This document shows positions 1 through 9,100 of a stretch of 64,000 nt of DNA, piece after piece. Source of the stretch: CAJWKT01 sp964465375. GTDB taxonomy: Bacteria > Pseudomonadota > Gammaproteobacteria > Steroidobacterales > Rariloculaceae. The position numbers and the translations under genes were made by a program. The stretch lies in assembly GCA_964465375.1 (NCBI GenBank), contig CAYXIJ010000006.1:1-64000 (forward strand), written 5' to 3'. How positions within the stretch are numbered: the stretch's first letter is position 1; each line of letters begins with the position of its first letter. A model generated the notes under the pieces. The model did not search any database. It was not told where the DNA came from and saw only the letters and a program-made list of their open reading frames with translations.

Positions 1-1
1 G

Positions 2-796
2 GTCGGGTTATCCGGGACCAAGTATGTGGCCAAGGTGGCCAGTGGGTTTGCAAAACCCGACGGCCTCACCGTGGTACCACCGGTGGTGGCCCGTGAGTGG
101 CTTGCGCCACTGCCTGTATCAAAGCTCTGGGGTGCCGGGAGAAAAACCCAGGCCCGCCTCGAAGAAATGGGCTTCAAAACAATCGGGGACGTTGCAAACG
201 CGGATCCCTCGCGACTGGCCAGCCAGCTCGGAAAGGCCGGTTCCCATTTTTATTCTCTTTCCCGAGCGGAAGACCCCCGCAAGGTCGAGAGCCGACGTGA
301 GGCAAAAAGTATCGGCTCAGAACATACCCTGGCCAGGGACATCCAGCATCCCCGTGAAATCAAGAACCACCTACGCCAATCTGCGGATGCGATCGCCAGG
401 AGGCTGAGAAGTAAAAATCTTGTCGCGGCAGGTGTGCGCGTCAAACTCAAAACGAACGAATTCCAGTTACTCACGCGCCAGGCCCAGCTCAATGAACCTA
501 CAGATGTGGCAGAGGTTCTTTACGGGAAAGGGGTTGCCTTACTTCCGGCGTTTCAGCACACAGGGCCATTCAGGCTGGTCGGTATGGCGGCTTTCGGCCT
601 GAAGAATGCGGAAGACCCGTTACAGCTTGACCTGTTGCATCGCGGTGGGCGTGAGCGCCGGCTGGAATCGGCAATGGACCGGATTGCGGAGCGTTTCGGG
701 GAAGATGCCATCCATCGTGCCGGGGACCCCGGTACCACACCAGGTCCCGGTATTGCACCCAACCTGGATTTTCTCGACAAAAAGAAAAAAGAATAA
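2..796 (+). CDS. dinB: DNA polymerase IV (Y-family), 3' part
   Basis: This is the C-terminal part of a Y-family translesion polymerase; the window begins inside the gene and the frame is open to base 2. The first visible residues (GTKYVAKVASGFAKPDG) match the end of the palm domain around the family motif containing N/T-K-x-x-A-K. A helix-hairpin-helix thumb follows (LWGAGRKTQARLEEMGF), then the little-finger domain to the end. About 264 residues remain of a usual 350-410, so the catalytic Asp/Glu residues lie outside the window. The Lys-rich C-terminus (DKKKKE) is typical of a flexible tail. Family assignment is secure; the start is not visible. Confidence 0.93.
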   Translation, partial: VGLSGTKYVAKVASGFAKPDGLTVVPPVVAREWLAPLPVSKLWGAGRKTQARLEEMGFKTIGDVANADPSRLASQLGKAGSHFYSLSRAEDPRKVESRREAKSIGSEHTLARDIQHPREIKNHLRQSADAIARRLRSKNLVAAGVRVKLKTNEFQLLTRQAQLNEPTDVAEVLYGKGVALLPAFQHTGPFRLVGMAAFGLKNAEDPLQLDLLHRGGRERRLESAMDRIAERFGEDAIHRAGDPGTTPGPGIAPNLDFLDKKKKE

Positions 797-798
797 AG

Positions 799-1011
799 TC
801 AGCTAACAAATCCCCTTGCCAAAAGGGCGATGCCCAGTACACAGACCATCACCCAGATTAAAATTTTGAGGAGGCCGAACCTGCTCTGCTTCCAGTTTAC
901 CTTGTCTTCCCGGTCCCTTTGTTTGGATGAGGCCCTGATTTTTCCAATGTAAAAGAAAATGCCGAGTGACAGGACAATAATTGCCCCAAAGAAAAAAGTA
1001 TTGAAATCCAC
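799..1011 (-). CDS. Small two-helix membrane protein
   Basis: A 70-residue protein with two predicted membrane helices (about residues 6-22 and 49-67) separated by a charged loop (RASSKQRDREDKVNWKQ). The likely start is a GTG at 1009-1011 whose last G overlaps the TAG stop of the upstream Bax-inhibitor-type gene, which suggests translational coupling. A longer reading from an upstream ATG would run far into the neighbour and is less likely. The topology resembles the small twin-transmembrane proteins of proteobacteria, but I cannot assign a family. It converges with dinB, with two bases between the stops. Confidence 0.65.
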   Translation of the reverse strand: MDFNTFFFGAIIVLSLGIFFYIGKIRASSKQRDREDKVNWKQSRFGLLKILIWVMVCVLGIALLARGFVS

Positions 1012-1781
1012 TAACGGCTTCTTAGTTTGGCAAGCAGTCTCAGCATTTCCAGGTAGAGCCAGATCAGAGTCACCATTAACGCAAAAGCACCGAACCACTC
1101 CATGTACTTAGGTGCGCCCTGCTCAGAGCCCTGCTCTATGAAATCAAAATCCAGAACCAGGTTCAGGGCGGCTATGGCAACAACAAAAAGGCTAAAACCA
1201 ATACCCATCAGGCCGTTGGAATGGATGAACCCTATCCCGGTGGAGCCGAACATATTCATCACAAAGCTAACCAGGTAGAGAAGCCCGATCCCCATGGTGG
1301 CAGAGACAATCATGAGCCGGAAATTCTCAGTAGGCTTGATGATGCCTAACTTATAAAGCAACAGGAGTGAGGCCAGGGTACCCAGGGTTAAGCCCGTGGC
1401 CTGGATAACAATACCCGGAAACTGGACTTCAAAAATAGCCGAGATCCCGCCCAGGAAGAGCCCCTGCAAAACAGCGTACGCGGGGGCGGTGACACCTGCC
1501 CATGTTTTTTTAAAGATAGTAACCAGGGCAAAGATGAGCCCCCCGATGGCCCCGCCGATTGCTATGGGCATGACCGCCGCGGCATCCCCGGTCTGGAAAA
1601 ATAAATTCCACGTATAGGCAGCACCTACCACAACCAGGGCTAACAAAATTCCGGTTTTGTTCACCGTACCCTGCAGGGTCATGACCTGGTCGGTGGCGGT
1701 TCCTTCGTTTCTGAAGGTGGCATCTCTAAAGGCCGGGTTTCCGGATCGACCAAACATTCGTAGCGCGTTATGTTGTGACAT
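1011..1781 (-). CDS. Bax inhibitor-1/YccA-like membrane protein
   Basis: A 256-residue polytopic membrane protein with about seven hydrophobic segments after a hydrophilic N-terminus of some 40 residues. The pattern, including the acidic stretch LDFDFIEQG after the penultimate helices and the final LIWLYLEMLRLLAKLR, fits the BaxI_1 branch of the Bax-inhibitor-1 superfamily, whose members are proposed pH-sensitive calcium-leak channels (family knowledge, not shown here). I chose the ATG at 1779-1781, preceded by AGGAAAG, over the GTG one codon upstream. It is followed by the overlapping small membrane protein. Confidence 0.85.
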   Translation of the reverse strand: MSQHNALRMFGRSGNPAFRDATFRNEGTATDQVMTLQGTVNKTGILLALVVVGAAYTWNLFFQTGDAAAVMPIAIGGAIGGLIFALVTIFKKTWAGVTAPAYAVLQGLFLGGISAIFEVQFPGIVIQATGLTLGTLASLLLLYKLGIIKPTENFRLMIVSATMGIGLLYLVSFVMNMFGSTGIGFIHSNGLMGIGFSLFVVAIAALNLVLDFDFIEQGSEQGAPKYMEWFGAFALMVTLIWLYLEMLRLLAKLRSR

Positions 1782-1968
1782 CACTTTCCTGTATTCAGAT
1801 TAAGCTGGAGGGACAATTGTAGGATAAATTAGAACACGGCCGATAATAAATAAGAATACGAACGGGCCATGGCTTTTGGGGCAATGTGAATCCTCGGCCC
1901 CGGGGCACTGATCAATCAGCCACGAGAATGCTAGACTGGCAACCAGGAACAGGACAAGGAAACAAGGC

Positions 1969-2484
1969 ATGGCCAAGGGATACGGACTGGCAGCTATAGT
2001 AATGACGTCGGCTCTGCTTGCCTCTTTTTCGCTGCACGCCGCAGATCCGGCCGAGCTGGCCAGGATCAACGCCATCGTGACCGCGTGCGAGCGCCTGGAA
2101 CATGACTACGCCATTTACAGGGACCGGGGAGATGCCGAGGCGTTTGCAAGCATCTTCACCGAAGACGGCGAATGGGGCAGGCCCACAACGGTCCTCAGGG
2201 GGCGCGAGGCGATCAGGGAGTATATTGCGTCGGGGTCGGGCGGACCCCCGGAAGCCCACATGCAGTTCCAGACCACGATCCAGATCACACCGGTCGACGA
2301 TACAACAGCCACCGGTATCAGCTATGCAATCGTGCTGGAGGCACCCATACCCGAGGAAGGCCTGCCCGTTCCTATCATCGGTTTTCAGGTGGCTTCTGAG
2401 TCCAGAAGCACCTACAGGTTGACCGATGAGGGATGGAAAATTGCAAAGCGTGAGTACACAACCCTCTTTGTGGACCCCGAGTAG
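1969..2484 (+). CDS. Secreted SnoaL/NTF2-like protein (copy 1)
   Basis: 171 residues starting with a Sec signal peptide (hydrophobic stretch to about residue 24, cleavage near LHAAD). The mature part has the SnoaL/NTF2-like pattern: an N-terminal helix, a DYAIYRDRGDAEAF segment, FTEDGEW, a GREAIREYI helix, and a curved sheet ending in TDEGWKIAKREYT. Members are cone-shaped folds used as small enzymes or binding proteins; no function can be assigned here. A paralogue follows ten bases downstream, so the two probably form an operon. Confidence 0.8.
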   Translation: MAKGYGLAAIVMTSALLASFSLHAADPAELARINAIVTACERLEHDYAIYRDRGDAEAFASIFTEDGEWGRPTTVLRGREAIREYIASGSGGPPEAHMQFQTTIQITPVDDTTATGISYAIVLEAPIPEEGLPVPIIGFQVASESRSTYRLTDEGWKIAKREYTTLFVDPE

Positions 2485-2494
2485 GCCAACCGGT

Positions 2495-3016
2495 ATGCGA
2501 TCGACCCTCGCCACCGTTGCTCTTTCAATATTGCTGCTGGCCATGGCTTCACGTTCCGTTGCCGAGCTTGATGCGGAAAACTCCAGCGCCATCGTCATCG
2601 CCTGCGAGCGCCTCCTGGCAGACTACGCCATATACCGGGACCACCTGGATGCGGATGGTTTCGCGAACACGTTTTCCGAGGACGGCGAACTGGTGCTGGG
2701 CTCGGGTACATTTCGTGGACGGGCGGCAATCCGGGGCAACATCACGTCCCGCCCGAGACCTGGCGTGGCACACATGCTCCTGATGACCACGGTCAAGATC
2801 ACGGTGCTGGACGAGACCCGGGCCACGGGCATCAGCTACGCCATCGTCCTGAACGGGGACCGCCCGGTCAATAAGGGGGACAGGCCCATTCCAATGAAAG
2901 GAATCACCTCTGCTGTGGAATACCACACGAGTTTCTCCCTCACCGATAAAGGGTGGAAAATATCCAGGCTTGAGCTCAAGTCGATCTTCAGGGGGCCTGG
3001 AATCAGCCGAACCTAA
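2495..3016 (+). CDS. Secreted SnoaL/NTF2-like protein (copy 2)
   Basis: 173 residues, clearly paralogous to the preceding gene: ACERLLADYAIYRDHLDADG and SEDGEL line up with ACERLEHDYAIYRDRGDAEA and TEDGEW upstream, and both share an ATGISYAIVL segment. The ATG at 2495 gives a good signal peptide (MRSTLATVALSILLLAMASRSVA), so the longer reading from 2426, which overlaps the upstream gene, is not adopted. The pair looks like a local tandem duplication that has diverged, possibly giving a heterodimer or two ligand specificities (inference). Confidence 0.8.
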   Translation: MRSTLATVALSILLLAMASRSVAELDAENSSAIVIACERLLADYAIYRDHLDADGFANTFSEDGELVLGSGTFRGRAAIRGNITSRPRPGVAHMLLMTTVKITVLDETRATGISYAIVLNGDRPVNKGDRPIPMKGITSAVEYHTSFSLTDKGWKISRLELKSIFRGPGISRT

Positions 3017-3067
3017 AAGGACAGCCACGGCACCGCTCCTGCCTGGCCCAAAAAATCAAAGGTCTTT

Positions 3068-6000
3068 GTGAACAACAAAAAAGACACACACAATAGTATT
3101 TTTATCGCTGTCACGGCCTGTTTCATCCTGTCCGGGTTCGCCGCGCTGCTCTACCAGACTGCCTGGATGCGCCAGTTTTCTGTCATCTTCGGCACCTCCG
3201 AGCTGGCAGTGGCAACCATTCTTTCTGCGTATATGGCAGGGCTTGCCCTGGGGGCCGCCGTGGCCGGGCGCTTTGTGAACAGGGTGGTTCGGCCGGTCCT
3301 GGTTTATGGTGTGCTCGAGGCTGCGATCGCCATCAGCGCCCTCTGTGTACCATGGCTCATGGCGGGGGCTGACCTGCTCTATATTGAATTATTCGGCAAC
3401 CAGCCCGAACCGGCCGATGCCAGCGGGCTGGGCCAGTCGTTCTTTTACCTGGTCGTTGCGTTCATAGTCCTGGCCATCCCCACAAGCTGCATGGGGGCTA
3501 CGTTGCCGCTCCTGACAAAGCATGTGGTTTTCTCTGACGAGCAGATCGGCCCGAGGGTCGGGGCCCTTTATGCCATGAACACCGTCGGGGCCATCGGCGG
3601 GACACTCGCCGCGGGCTTTTTCTTTCTGCCATGGCTGGGCCTTTCCGGGACGGTCTGGGTCGGGGTCTCGGTAAACCTGCTCGTTTTTGTGATCGCAGCA
3701 GGCATTGCAAAAAAAATTGCTGTGGCCGGCCCGGAAAAACATCCACCATCCCTGCAAACCGGTACCCGCCCAGCCAAAACATCTTTTGGTCTTTTTGGTA
3801 CTTTCTGGATACTTCCGCTGATGCTCTTGTCCGGGGCAAACACTTTTACCTACGAGGTGCTGTGGACCAGGTTGCTGGGGCACATCCTCGGAGGGAGTGT
3901 CGCTGCCTTCTCGACCATGCTGGCAAGCTTCCTTTCAGGGATCGCCATCGGCAGTGCACTGGCAGCCAGATTTGCAAAAAAACGAGAGGCGGCCACGGCC
4001 GGTTTTGTGCTGGCGCAGTGCGGGATCGCGATTACATCCATCCTTATCTATAAATATTTCAGTCTTTTGATTCCGGACATACCCGGACTGAGCAATAACG
4101 TTCTGGTTGCGATCGGTATCCTGATGCCGGCCACGCTGTTCATCGGGGCCACCTTTCCCTTCGCGGTCAGGATCCTCGCAGAAAACCAGGCTACGGCAGC
4201 CCATGCATCGGCCCGGGTCTATGCATGGAATACATTTGGCGCCATCGTCGGGGCTGCCATCGCGGGCTTCTTTCTCATCCCCTTATTGAAGTATGAAGGT
4301 GCTATCCGGTTCGCAGTGCTCGGCAACGCGGCCATCGCGTTCGTAGCCGGCAGCCTTTTCTATCAGAAGCGCCGCTACATCACCGGCATCGCCGGGGCCA
4401 TTCTCGCGGTTATTTTGATCACCTATAAGCCGGCCCTGCCCGAGGAGATTCTCCGGGTATCCCCGATCGTGCAACGGAGCCGGGGAGAGATTATTTTCTA
4501 TGACGTGGGCCGTTCCGCAACGGTGGTGGTCCTGGAAGAAGACGGCTTTCTGAACCTCAGGACCAATGGCCTCCCTGAGGCGGCCACGAACCTGAAAGGG
4601 GCCCCGCCCTCCCAGCACAGCCAGCATCTTCTTTCGTCTGTTCCGATACTGGCCCGGCCCGACACCTCAGAAATGCTCATTATCGGTTTCGGTGCCGGGG
4701 TTGCCGTTGAAGGGATAGCCGGTTCAGTGGACTCCATTGATGTCATTGAGTTGGAGCCGAAGGTGATCGAAGCGAACCGTGCCATCGGGGCGAGCCGGGC
4801 CGTGGACCCCCTCGCAGACCCCCGGGTGAACATCATCATCAATGATGCCCGGAGCGCCCTGTCCCTGACCTCAAAAAAATATGACGCCATCGTATCCCAG
4901 CCCTCACATCCATGGACGGCGGGTGCCTCACATCTCTACACCCGTGAATTCATGAACATCGCCAAGGAGCACCTGAACCCGGACGGGGTATTTTTGCAGT
5001 GGATGAATTCCCAGTTCCTGAGCGAGTCACTCCTGAAAAGTCTGTGTGCGACCATGCTGGATGTTTATCGATATGTGCGCATCTACCAATGGGACAATGA
5101 GGTCCTGTTCTTTTTAGGTTCCCAGGAACCCCTTAACCCCGAACGCTCCCTGGGCATGACCGGAAGGCCCTTCTCTGACGAACCTGTCCACTACCTGGAA
5201 ATTGGTATTGGTTCTGTGGAGGACCTGCTGGTGGCGCTGAATATGGACCAGGAAAACATTGAACTCTTCTCCAGGGGTGCGCCGGTACTGACAGATAACA
5301 TGAACAGGATGGCCACCGAGTCTGCAATGACCATGGACAGGGGCGAAGCACTGACATTCAGGGACCTTGAAAGGTTGTTTCTGCCATATGACCCGTTACT
5401 GCAGAGCGACAGCTTCATCCATCAGAATTTTCCGGTGGACATAGAGTTTTCCTACATAGCCGAACAACTGGAGAGGAACGGGTTCAAGCAGCGTGCCGTG
5501 GACCTGGCTACCATGCTGGGAAATACCAATCCGGCCGAATCTTTGCTATTGGTCGGGATGGGGCTCGAAAGACAGGGCATGAGACCGGAGTCGCAGCGCC
5601 TGTTACTGTCCTCGCTACTCTCCGACCCAACCAATGACCAAGCCCGTTTTGCCATCCTGAAGCCATGGTTGAACCAACTGGAAGATGAAGGAACACCGGA
5701 ATATATTGATGAGATTGCAGGACAGTTAACCGGGCCCGGCGCGGCCGTGTTTGAAGGCTGGAAGGCCGCGGCAGAGGAAGACTGGCAGCGGCTTGTGGAG
5801 TTGGACAGGGAGTTAGCCGAATCATTACCCACTGACCAGTGGTACCTGGAGTCGGTCAAGCTGCGCGCCGACTGGAGAACTAAGGTGGTCTCGCCGGGTT
5901 TTCAGCCCGGACTTGCCCGGGAGGCCAAAAGGCTTATCGATAATGCCATTGCTATCTTCCATGATCCTGACCTCTACAGCCTGCGGATCGCCTCAGCGTT

Positions 6001-6277
6001 TGTTGCCGATGATGCCCCGGATATCGTAGAAACGGCGAGACGCCTGATCTACCTCTTTGATGACGAGATCAGGATGGCCAATGATGGGCTGATAGAAATT
6101 TCATCGGAAAGCCTGGACCGGAAATTGCTGCAGATCAATACAATCAGGCAAGTCGTGGGCCAAACCAGGCTGAACCATGATATTGAAGACTATAAAACTA
6201 ATGCGCTGGACGAAAAACTGGAAAATACGATCCAGAAACTGCAGGCGCTGGGAAAAGATGATTCATCGGCCCTATAG
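3068..6277 (+). CDS. MFS-like membrane domain fused to spermidine-synthase-like domain
   Basis: A 1069-residue fusion beginning at GTG 3068. Residues 1 to about 450 hold roughly a dozen membrane helices in two similar halves (each with a GxxxAxxAGxxxxP-like helix). From about 470 a spermidine-synthase/methyltransferase-like fold follows: GEIIFYDVG near 472, an S-adenosyl-binding loop LIIGFGAGVAVEG near 537 with the acidic DVIELEP after it, and NDARSAL near 590. The canonical aminopropyltransferase Asp motif is replaced by VSQPSHPW, so polyamine synthesis is doubtful. The last 300 residues are helical and TPR-like. Fusions of this type are widespread but poorly understood. Confidence 0.85.
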   Translation: MNNKKDTHNSIFIAVTACFILSGFAALLYQTAWMRQFSVIFGTSELAVATILSAYMAGLALGAAVAGRFVNRVVRPVLVYGVLEAAIAISALCVPWLMAGADLLYIELFGNQPEPADASGLGQSFFYLVVAFIVLAIPTSCMGATLPLLTKHVVFSDEQIGPRVGALYAMNTVGAIGGTLAAGFFFLPWLGLSGTVWVGVSVNLLVFVIAAGIAKKIAVAGPEKHPPSLQTGTRPAKTSFGLFGTFWILPLMLLSGANTFTYEVLWTRLLGHILGGSVAAFSTMLASFLSGIAIGSALAARFAKKREAATAGFVLAQCGIAITSILIYKYFSLLIPDIPGLSNNVLVAIGILMPATLFIGATFPFAVRILAENQATAAHASARVYAWNTFGAIVGAAIAGFFLIPLLKYEGAIRFAVLGNAAIAFVAGSLFYQKRRYITGIAGAILAVILITYKPALPEEILRVSPIVQRSRGEIIFYDVGRSATVVVLEEDGFLNLRTNGLPEAATNLKGAPPSQHSQHLLSSVPILARPDTSEMLIIGFGAGVAVEGIAGSVDSIDVIELEPKVIEANRAIGASRAVDPLADPRVNIIINDARSALSLTSKKYDAIVSQPSHPWTAGASHLYTREFMNIAKEHLNPDGVFLQWMNSQFLSESLLKSLCATMLDVYRYVRIYQWDNEVLFFLGSQEPLNPERSLGMTGRPFSDEPVHYLEIGIGSVEDLLVALNMDQENIELFSRGAPVLTDNMNRMATESAMTMDRGEALTFRDLERLFLPYDPLLQSDSFIHQNFPVDIEFSYIAEQLERNGFKQRAVDLATMLGNTNPAESLLLVGMGLERQGMRPESQRLLLSSLLSDPTNDQARFAILKPWLNQLEDEGTPEYIDEIAGQLTGPGAAVFEGWKAAAEEDWQRLVELDRELAESLPTDQWYLESVKLRADWRTKVVSPGFQPGLAREAKRLIDNAIAIFHDPDLYSLRIASAFVADDAPDIVETARRLIYLFDDEIRMANDGLIEISSESLDRKLLQINTIRQVVGQTRLNHDIEDYKTNALDEKLENTIQKLQALGKDDSSAL

Positions 6278-6281
6278 TCAT

Positions 6282-6313
6282 TAAAAAACCCGCCCCGGAA
6301 TTCCGGGGCGGGT
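6282..6313 (-). terminator. Palindromic intrinsic terminator
   Basis: Bases 6288-6300 and 6301-6313 form a perfect 13-base inverted repeat (ACCCGCCCCGGAA and its complement). On the minus strand the hairpin is followed by a T6 tract (complement of 6283-6288), so it should terminate the TonB receptor transcript. On the plus strand only a weak T tract follows, so it may also slow transcription leaving the fusion gene. Confidence 0.85.
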
Positions 6314-6333
6314 CCTGGATACAGTCCTTTAAA

Positions 6334-8907
6334 TTAGTTACCTAACCAGTGTTGATAACGAAGATACGCTTCCCTTGGGCGTGAGAGATTCAACGCCGAG
6401 TTACCGTTGCCGGTGGAGAAGGAACCGGCTGTTGAGTAAACAGCATCGGTTGCATTCCTTATACCAAGTGTTAAAGCCCACTGTGAATCAGCACTGTTAT
6501 AAGTCGTGCTGACATTTGCAACAGTATACGCATCTTCATTCATATCAATTTGATTGGTAATTTTAAATTGCTGGGCATCATTACGTATGTAATCCAGACG
6601 GGTGGTTAAATTACCTCCACTGCTCATTGGTAAACGATGCGTAATACCGATAGTGTAATTTGTCTCAGGCGTATAAGGTAATACTACGTCGTTCAACTCG
6701 ATACAACGCAGCGCTGCTGAAGCCGTACAAGTCACTCCAGAACTCTGGTCATAAATCTTAAATCCGCCGGTAGTGAAACCGCCGCCCACAACCGATTCAA
6801 GGGAAGCATCGAGTAGGCCAACGGAAGCATCTATTCTCAGAGTATCACTAACGATCCAAAGGGCCTCAAGCTCAACGCCACTTAATTTACCCACTCCAAT
6901 ATTTTCTATCCCGGTACCTCTTGCAATAGCCACCGGTACAGCTGATACCTGCATATCATCGTACGTAGTATCAAAGTAAGCGGCGTTCAATCTAAAGGAA
7001 CCGTCGAGTAACTCAGCCTTAACACCAGCTTCAAAGCTAGTCACGTATTCAGGTTTAAATGCAGGCATAGTATCCGGCAAACCGTCAGGGAAACGACTTG
7101 CAAAACCACCGTCGCGGAAACCTGTTGAATAGGTACCGTAGAGCATCGTGGTGTCATTCAAGTCATATGCCAGGCTGATCATTGGATCTACCTCATTCCA
7201 TTTTGCTAAACCTGTTGAAACCTGACAAACATCGGTGACCTTATCGAATGCTATTAACCCGTCACCATTGGAAGTCGGTCCGCCTGCCGGCTGAACCACA
7301 CTATTTGGATTCGCGGGACAATAATCACGGTGGATGGTGACATCAAAAGATTTTGCATCCTCAGTCGCCCTGACGCCGGCTGTCAGATGGAAGGGCGCAT
7401 CAAAGTGATATGTGATCTGTCCGTACAGTGCATTCGAGGTATTATCAATGTCTCTTACAATCCTCTGGAATCGAGCACCACCTTTCGGGTTCATGCCCGT
7501 TGACCCGGCCCAGGGCATAGTGGAGGTGGGCGGTATGACGCCGTTCTCCCGGCCTTGGGTAACAAACAGGCCATTAACACCTACTAATGAAACACGTTCG
7601 GTCCCGGTCTCTGCGAATGCATAAAGACCTGCGGTGTAATCCAGTTTGCCATCCATTGCGTTTCCGACCAACTGAAATTCTTGAGAGCGGCCGTCTTGGT
7701 GAAAATCATCATTAATATTCGTAAATAATAAAATAGCACTATAGTCATGGTCGTTTCTGAAATCTGATTCAAAACCACGATAGGCAGTAATCGATTTGAA
7801 GGTACCCCAGTTAGTATCGGCCTCAATGACTAATGCGCCACCGAGCGTATCAACCTTATTGGTAGGATCAGGATCCCTGTTGCCATGAATATCATGCCAA
7901 ACAGCAGTTGTTTCATAAACATCCGGACCTGGATTATGTACCTGACCCATGCACCTTTTATCTGTTTGCTGACCGGCAAGCGTCGCGCATACTGCTAAGC
8001 CTGAGAAAGAAGCCATCTGCATGGGGGCAGAGTTGTTCCACCAATAGGCTTGCATTGTACTGGCAGCTACAAGGGCATTTTTATCCCCGTAACCATTACC
8101 TAAAGTTTCAGCCACCATAGGGGAAGGAGCCGCCCGGCTTTTAGTGTAGTCAGTACTTATATTGACGCGGGTAGAATCAGACGGGGCAAACTCCAGTTGG
8201 GCGCGGATAGCTTGCGTATTATCATCTCCCAACCAAAGGTCATCATAATTTGTCGCTTGAACATAGCCGCCGCGTTTACGGTCCATCACTGAAATTCTGG
8301 CAGCAAGATTGTCACTCAATGGAATATTGAATGCACCATTGAGTTGAGAATAATCATTCTCACCGGCAGCTACAGTGAACTTGGCATCAAATGCTTCGGT
8401 ACTGGGCCTCTTGGTTACAAGATTCAAGGCACCTGCCAAAGTATTTCTTCCAAATAAGGTTCCTTGGGGACCACGCAACACCTCGGCACGCTCCAAGTCC
8501 ATAACATCCAGCATACTGCCAATGGAACGGGCTATAAAAACGCCATCTACATAAATACCAACAGCAGGATCTGTATTAATCACAAAATCTTGCTGGCCGA
8601 TACCACGAATAAACACTGTAGGAGAATTAGTTAAACCACTGGTATTGGATGACTGTTCAATATTTACATTCGGAGTAGCAGAAGCAATATCGTTGACATT
8701 TAAATGCCCCCTCAGGTCCATTTCCTCTTCACTAAAAGCCGATACAGCAATCGGTGTATCCTGCAAAGATTCTTCCCTTCTCCTTGCCGTTACAACAATC
8801 TCCTCTATTGCAAAAGCTCCGGAGGCTGTACTCTGAGCACTTGCCTGACCGAACGGCAAAAAGGACAAAATAAAAACCGAACACAGAAAGCTATATCTTT
8901 TTTGCAT
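6334..8907 (-). CDS. TonB-dependent outer-membrane receptor
   Basis: 857 residues with a Sec signal peptide (cleavage after QASA, residue 24), a TonB-box-like segment EEIVVTARRREES near residues 35-47, a plug domain with VFIRGIGQQDF and the conserved LRGPQGTLFGRNTLAGALN, then a 22-strand-type barrel ending in an aromatic C-terminus (YLRYQHWLGN). The sequence resembles iron-siderophore or complex-substrate receptors with the VTAxRREExLQ signature common in Sphingomonas-like and marine TonB receptors; the ligand cannot be told. GGAG precedes the ATG. The gene is visibly AT-richer than the genes upstream, for example 22 of 60 bases G or C at 8641-8700. Confidence 0.93.
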   Translation of the reverse strand: MQKRYSFLCSVFILSFLPFGQASAQSTASGAFAIEEIVVTARRREESLQDTPIAVSAFSEEEMDLRGHLNVNDIASATPNVNIEQSSNTSGLTNSPTVFIRGIGQQDFVINTDPAVGIYVDGVFIARSIGSMLDVMDLERAEVLRGPQGTLFGRNTLAGALNLVTKRPSTEAFDAKFTVAAGENDYSQLNGAFNIPLSDNLAARISVMDRKRGGYVQATNYDDLWLGDDNTQAIRAQLEFAPSDSTRVNISTDYTKSRAAPSPMVAETLGNGYGDKNALVAASTMQAYWWNNSAPMQMASFSGLAVCATLAGQQTDKRCMGQVHNPGPDVYETTAVWHDIHGNRDPDPTNKVDTLGGALVIEADTNWGTFKSITAYRGFESDFRNDHDYSAILLFTNINDDFHQDGRSQEFQLVGNAMDGKLDYTAGLYAFAETGTERVSLVGVNGLFVTQGRENGVIPPTSTMPWAGSTGMNPKGGARFQRIVRDIDNTSNALYGQITYHFDAPFHLTAGVRATEDAKSFDVTIHRDYCPANPNSVVQPAGGPTSNGDGLIAFDKVTDVCQVSTGLAKWNEVDPMISLAYDLNDTTMLYGTYSTGFRDGGFASRFPDGLPDTMPAFKPEYVTSFEAGVKAELLDGSFRLNAAYFDTTYDDMQVSAVPVAIARGTGIENIGVGKLSGVELEALWIVSDTLRIDASVGLLDASLESVVGGGFTTGGFKIYDQSSGVTCTASAALRCIELNDVVLPYTPETNYTIGITHRLPMSSGGNLTTRLDYIRNDAQQFKITNQIDMNEDAYTVANVSTTYNSADSQWALTLGIRNATDAVYSTAGSFSTGNGNSALNLSRPREAYLRYQHWLGN

Positions 8908-9000
8908 GAATTTCTCCTACAGAAAATACTGCGATTGCAGCGTAATGTAGATGAAAAATGTAACAATTGATAGTGTTGGAAAATGCACAATTCACAAAAA

Positions 9001-9100
9001 NNNNNNNNNNNNNNNNNNNNNNNNNNNNNNNNNNNNNNNNNNNNNNNNNNNNNNNNNNNNNNNNNNNNNNNNNNNNNNNNNNNNNNNNNNNNNNNNNNNN
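9001..9100. other. Scaffold gap (100 N)
   Basis: Exactly one hundred N. This is the conventional placeholder for a gap of unknown length, so the true distance between the TonB receptor and the DUF6152-like gene is unknown, and whole genes may be missing. The 5' end of the next gene is lost here. Confidence 0.98.

Noticed and set aside
1912..2598. 228-codon frame antisense to the two SnoaL-like genes
   Set aside because: No family pattern, and both sense frames have signal peptides and conserved blocks; it is a GC-rich shadow.
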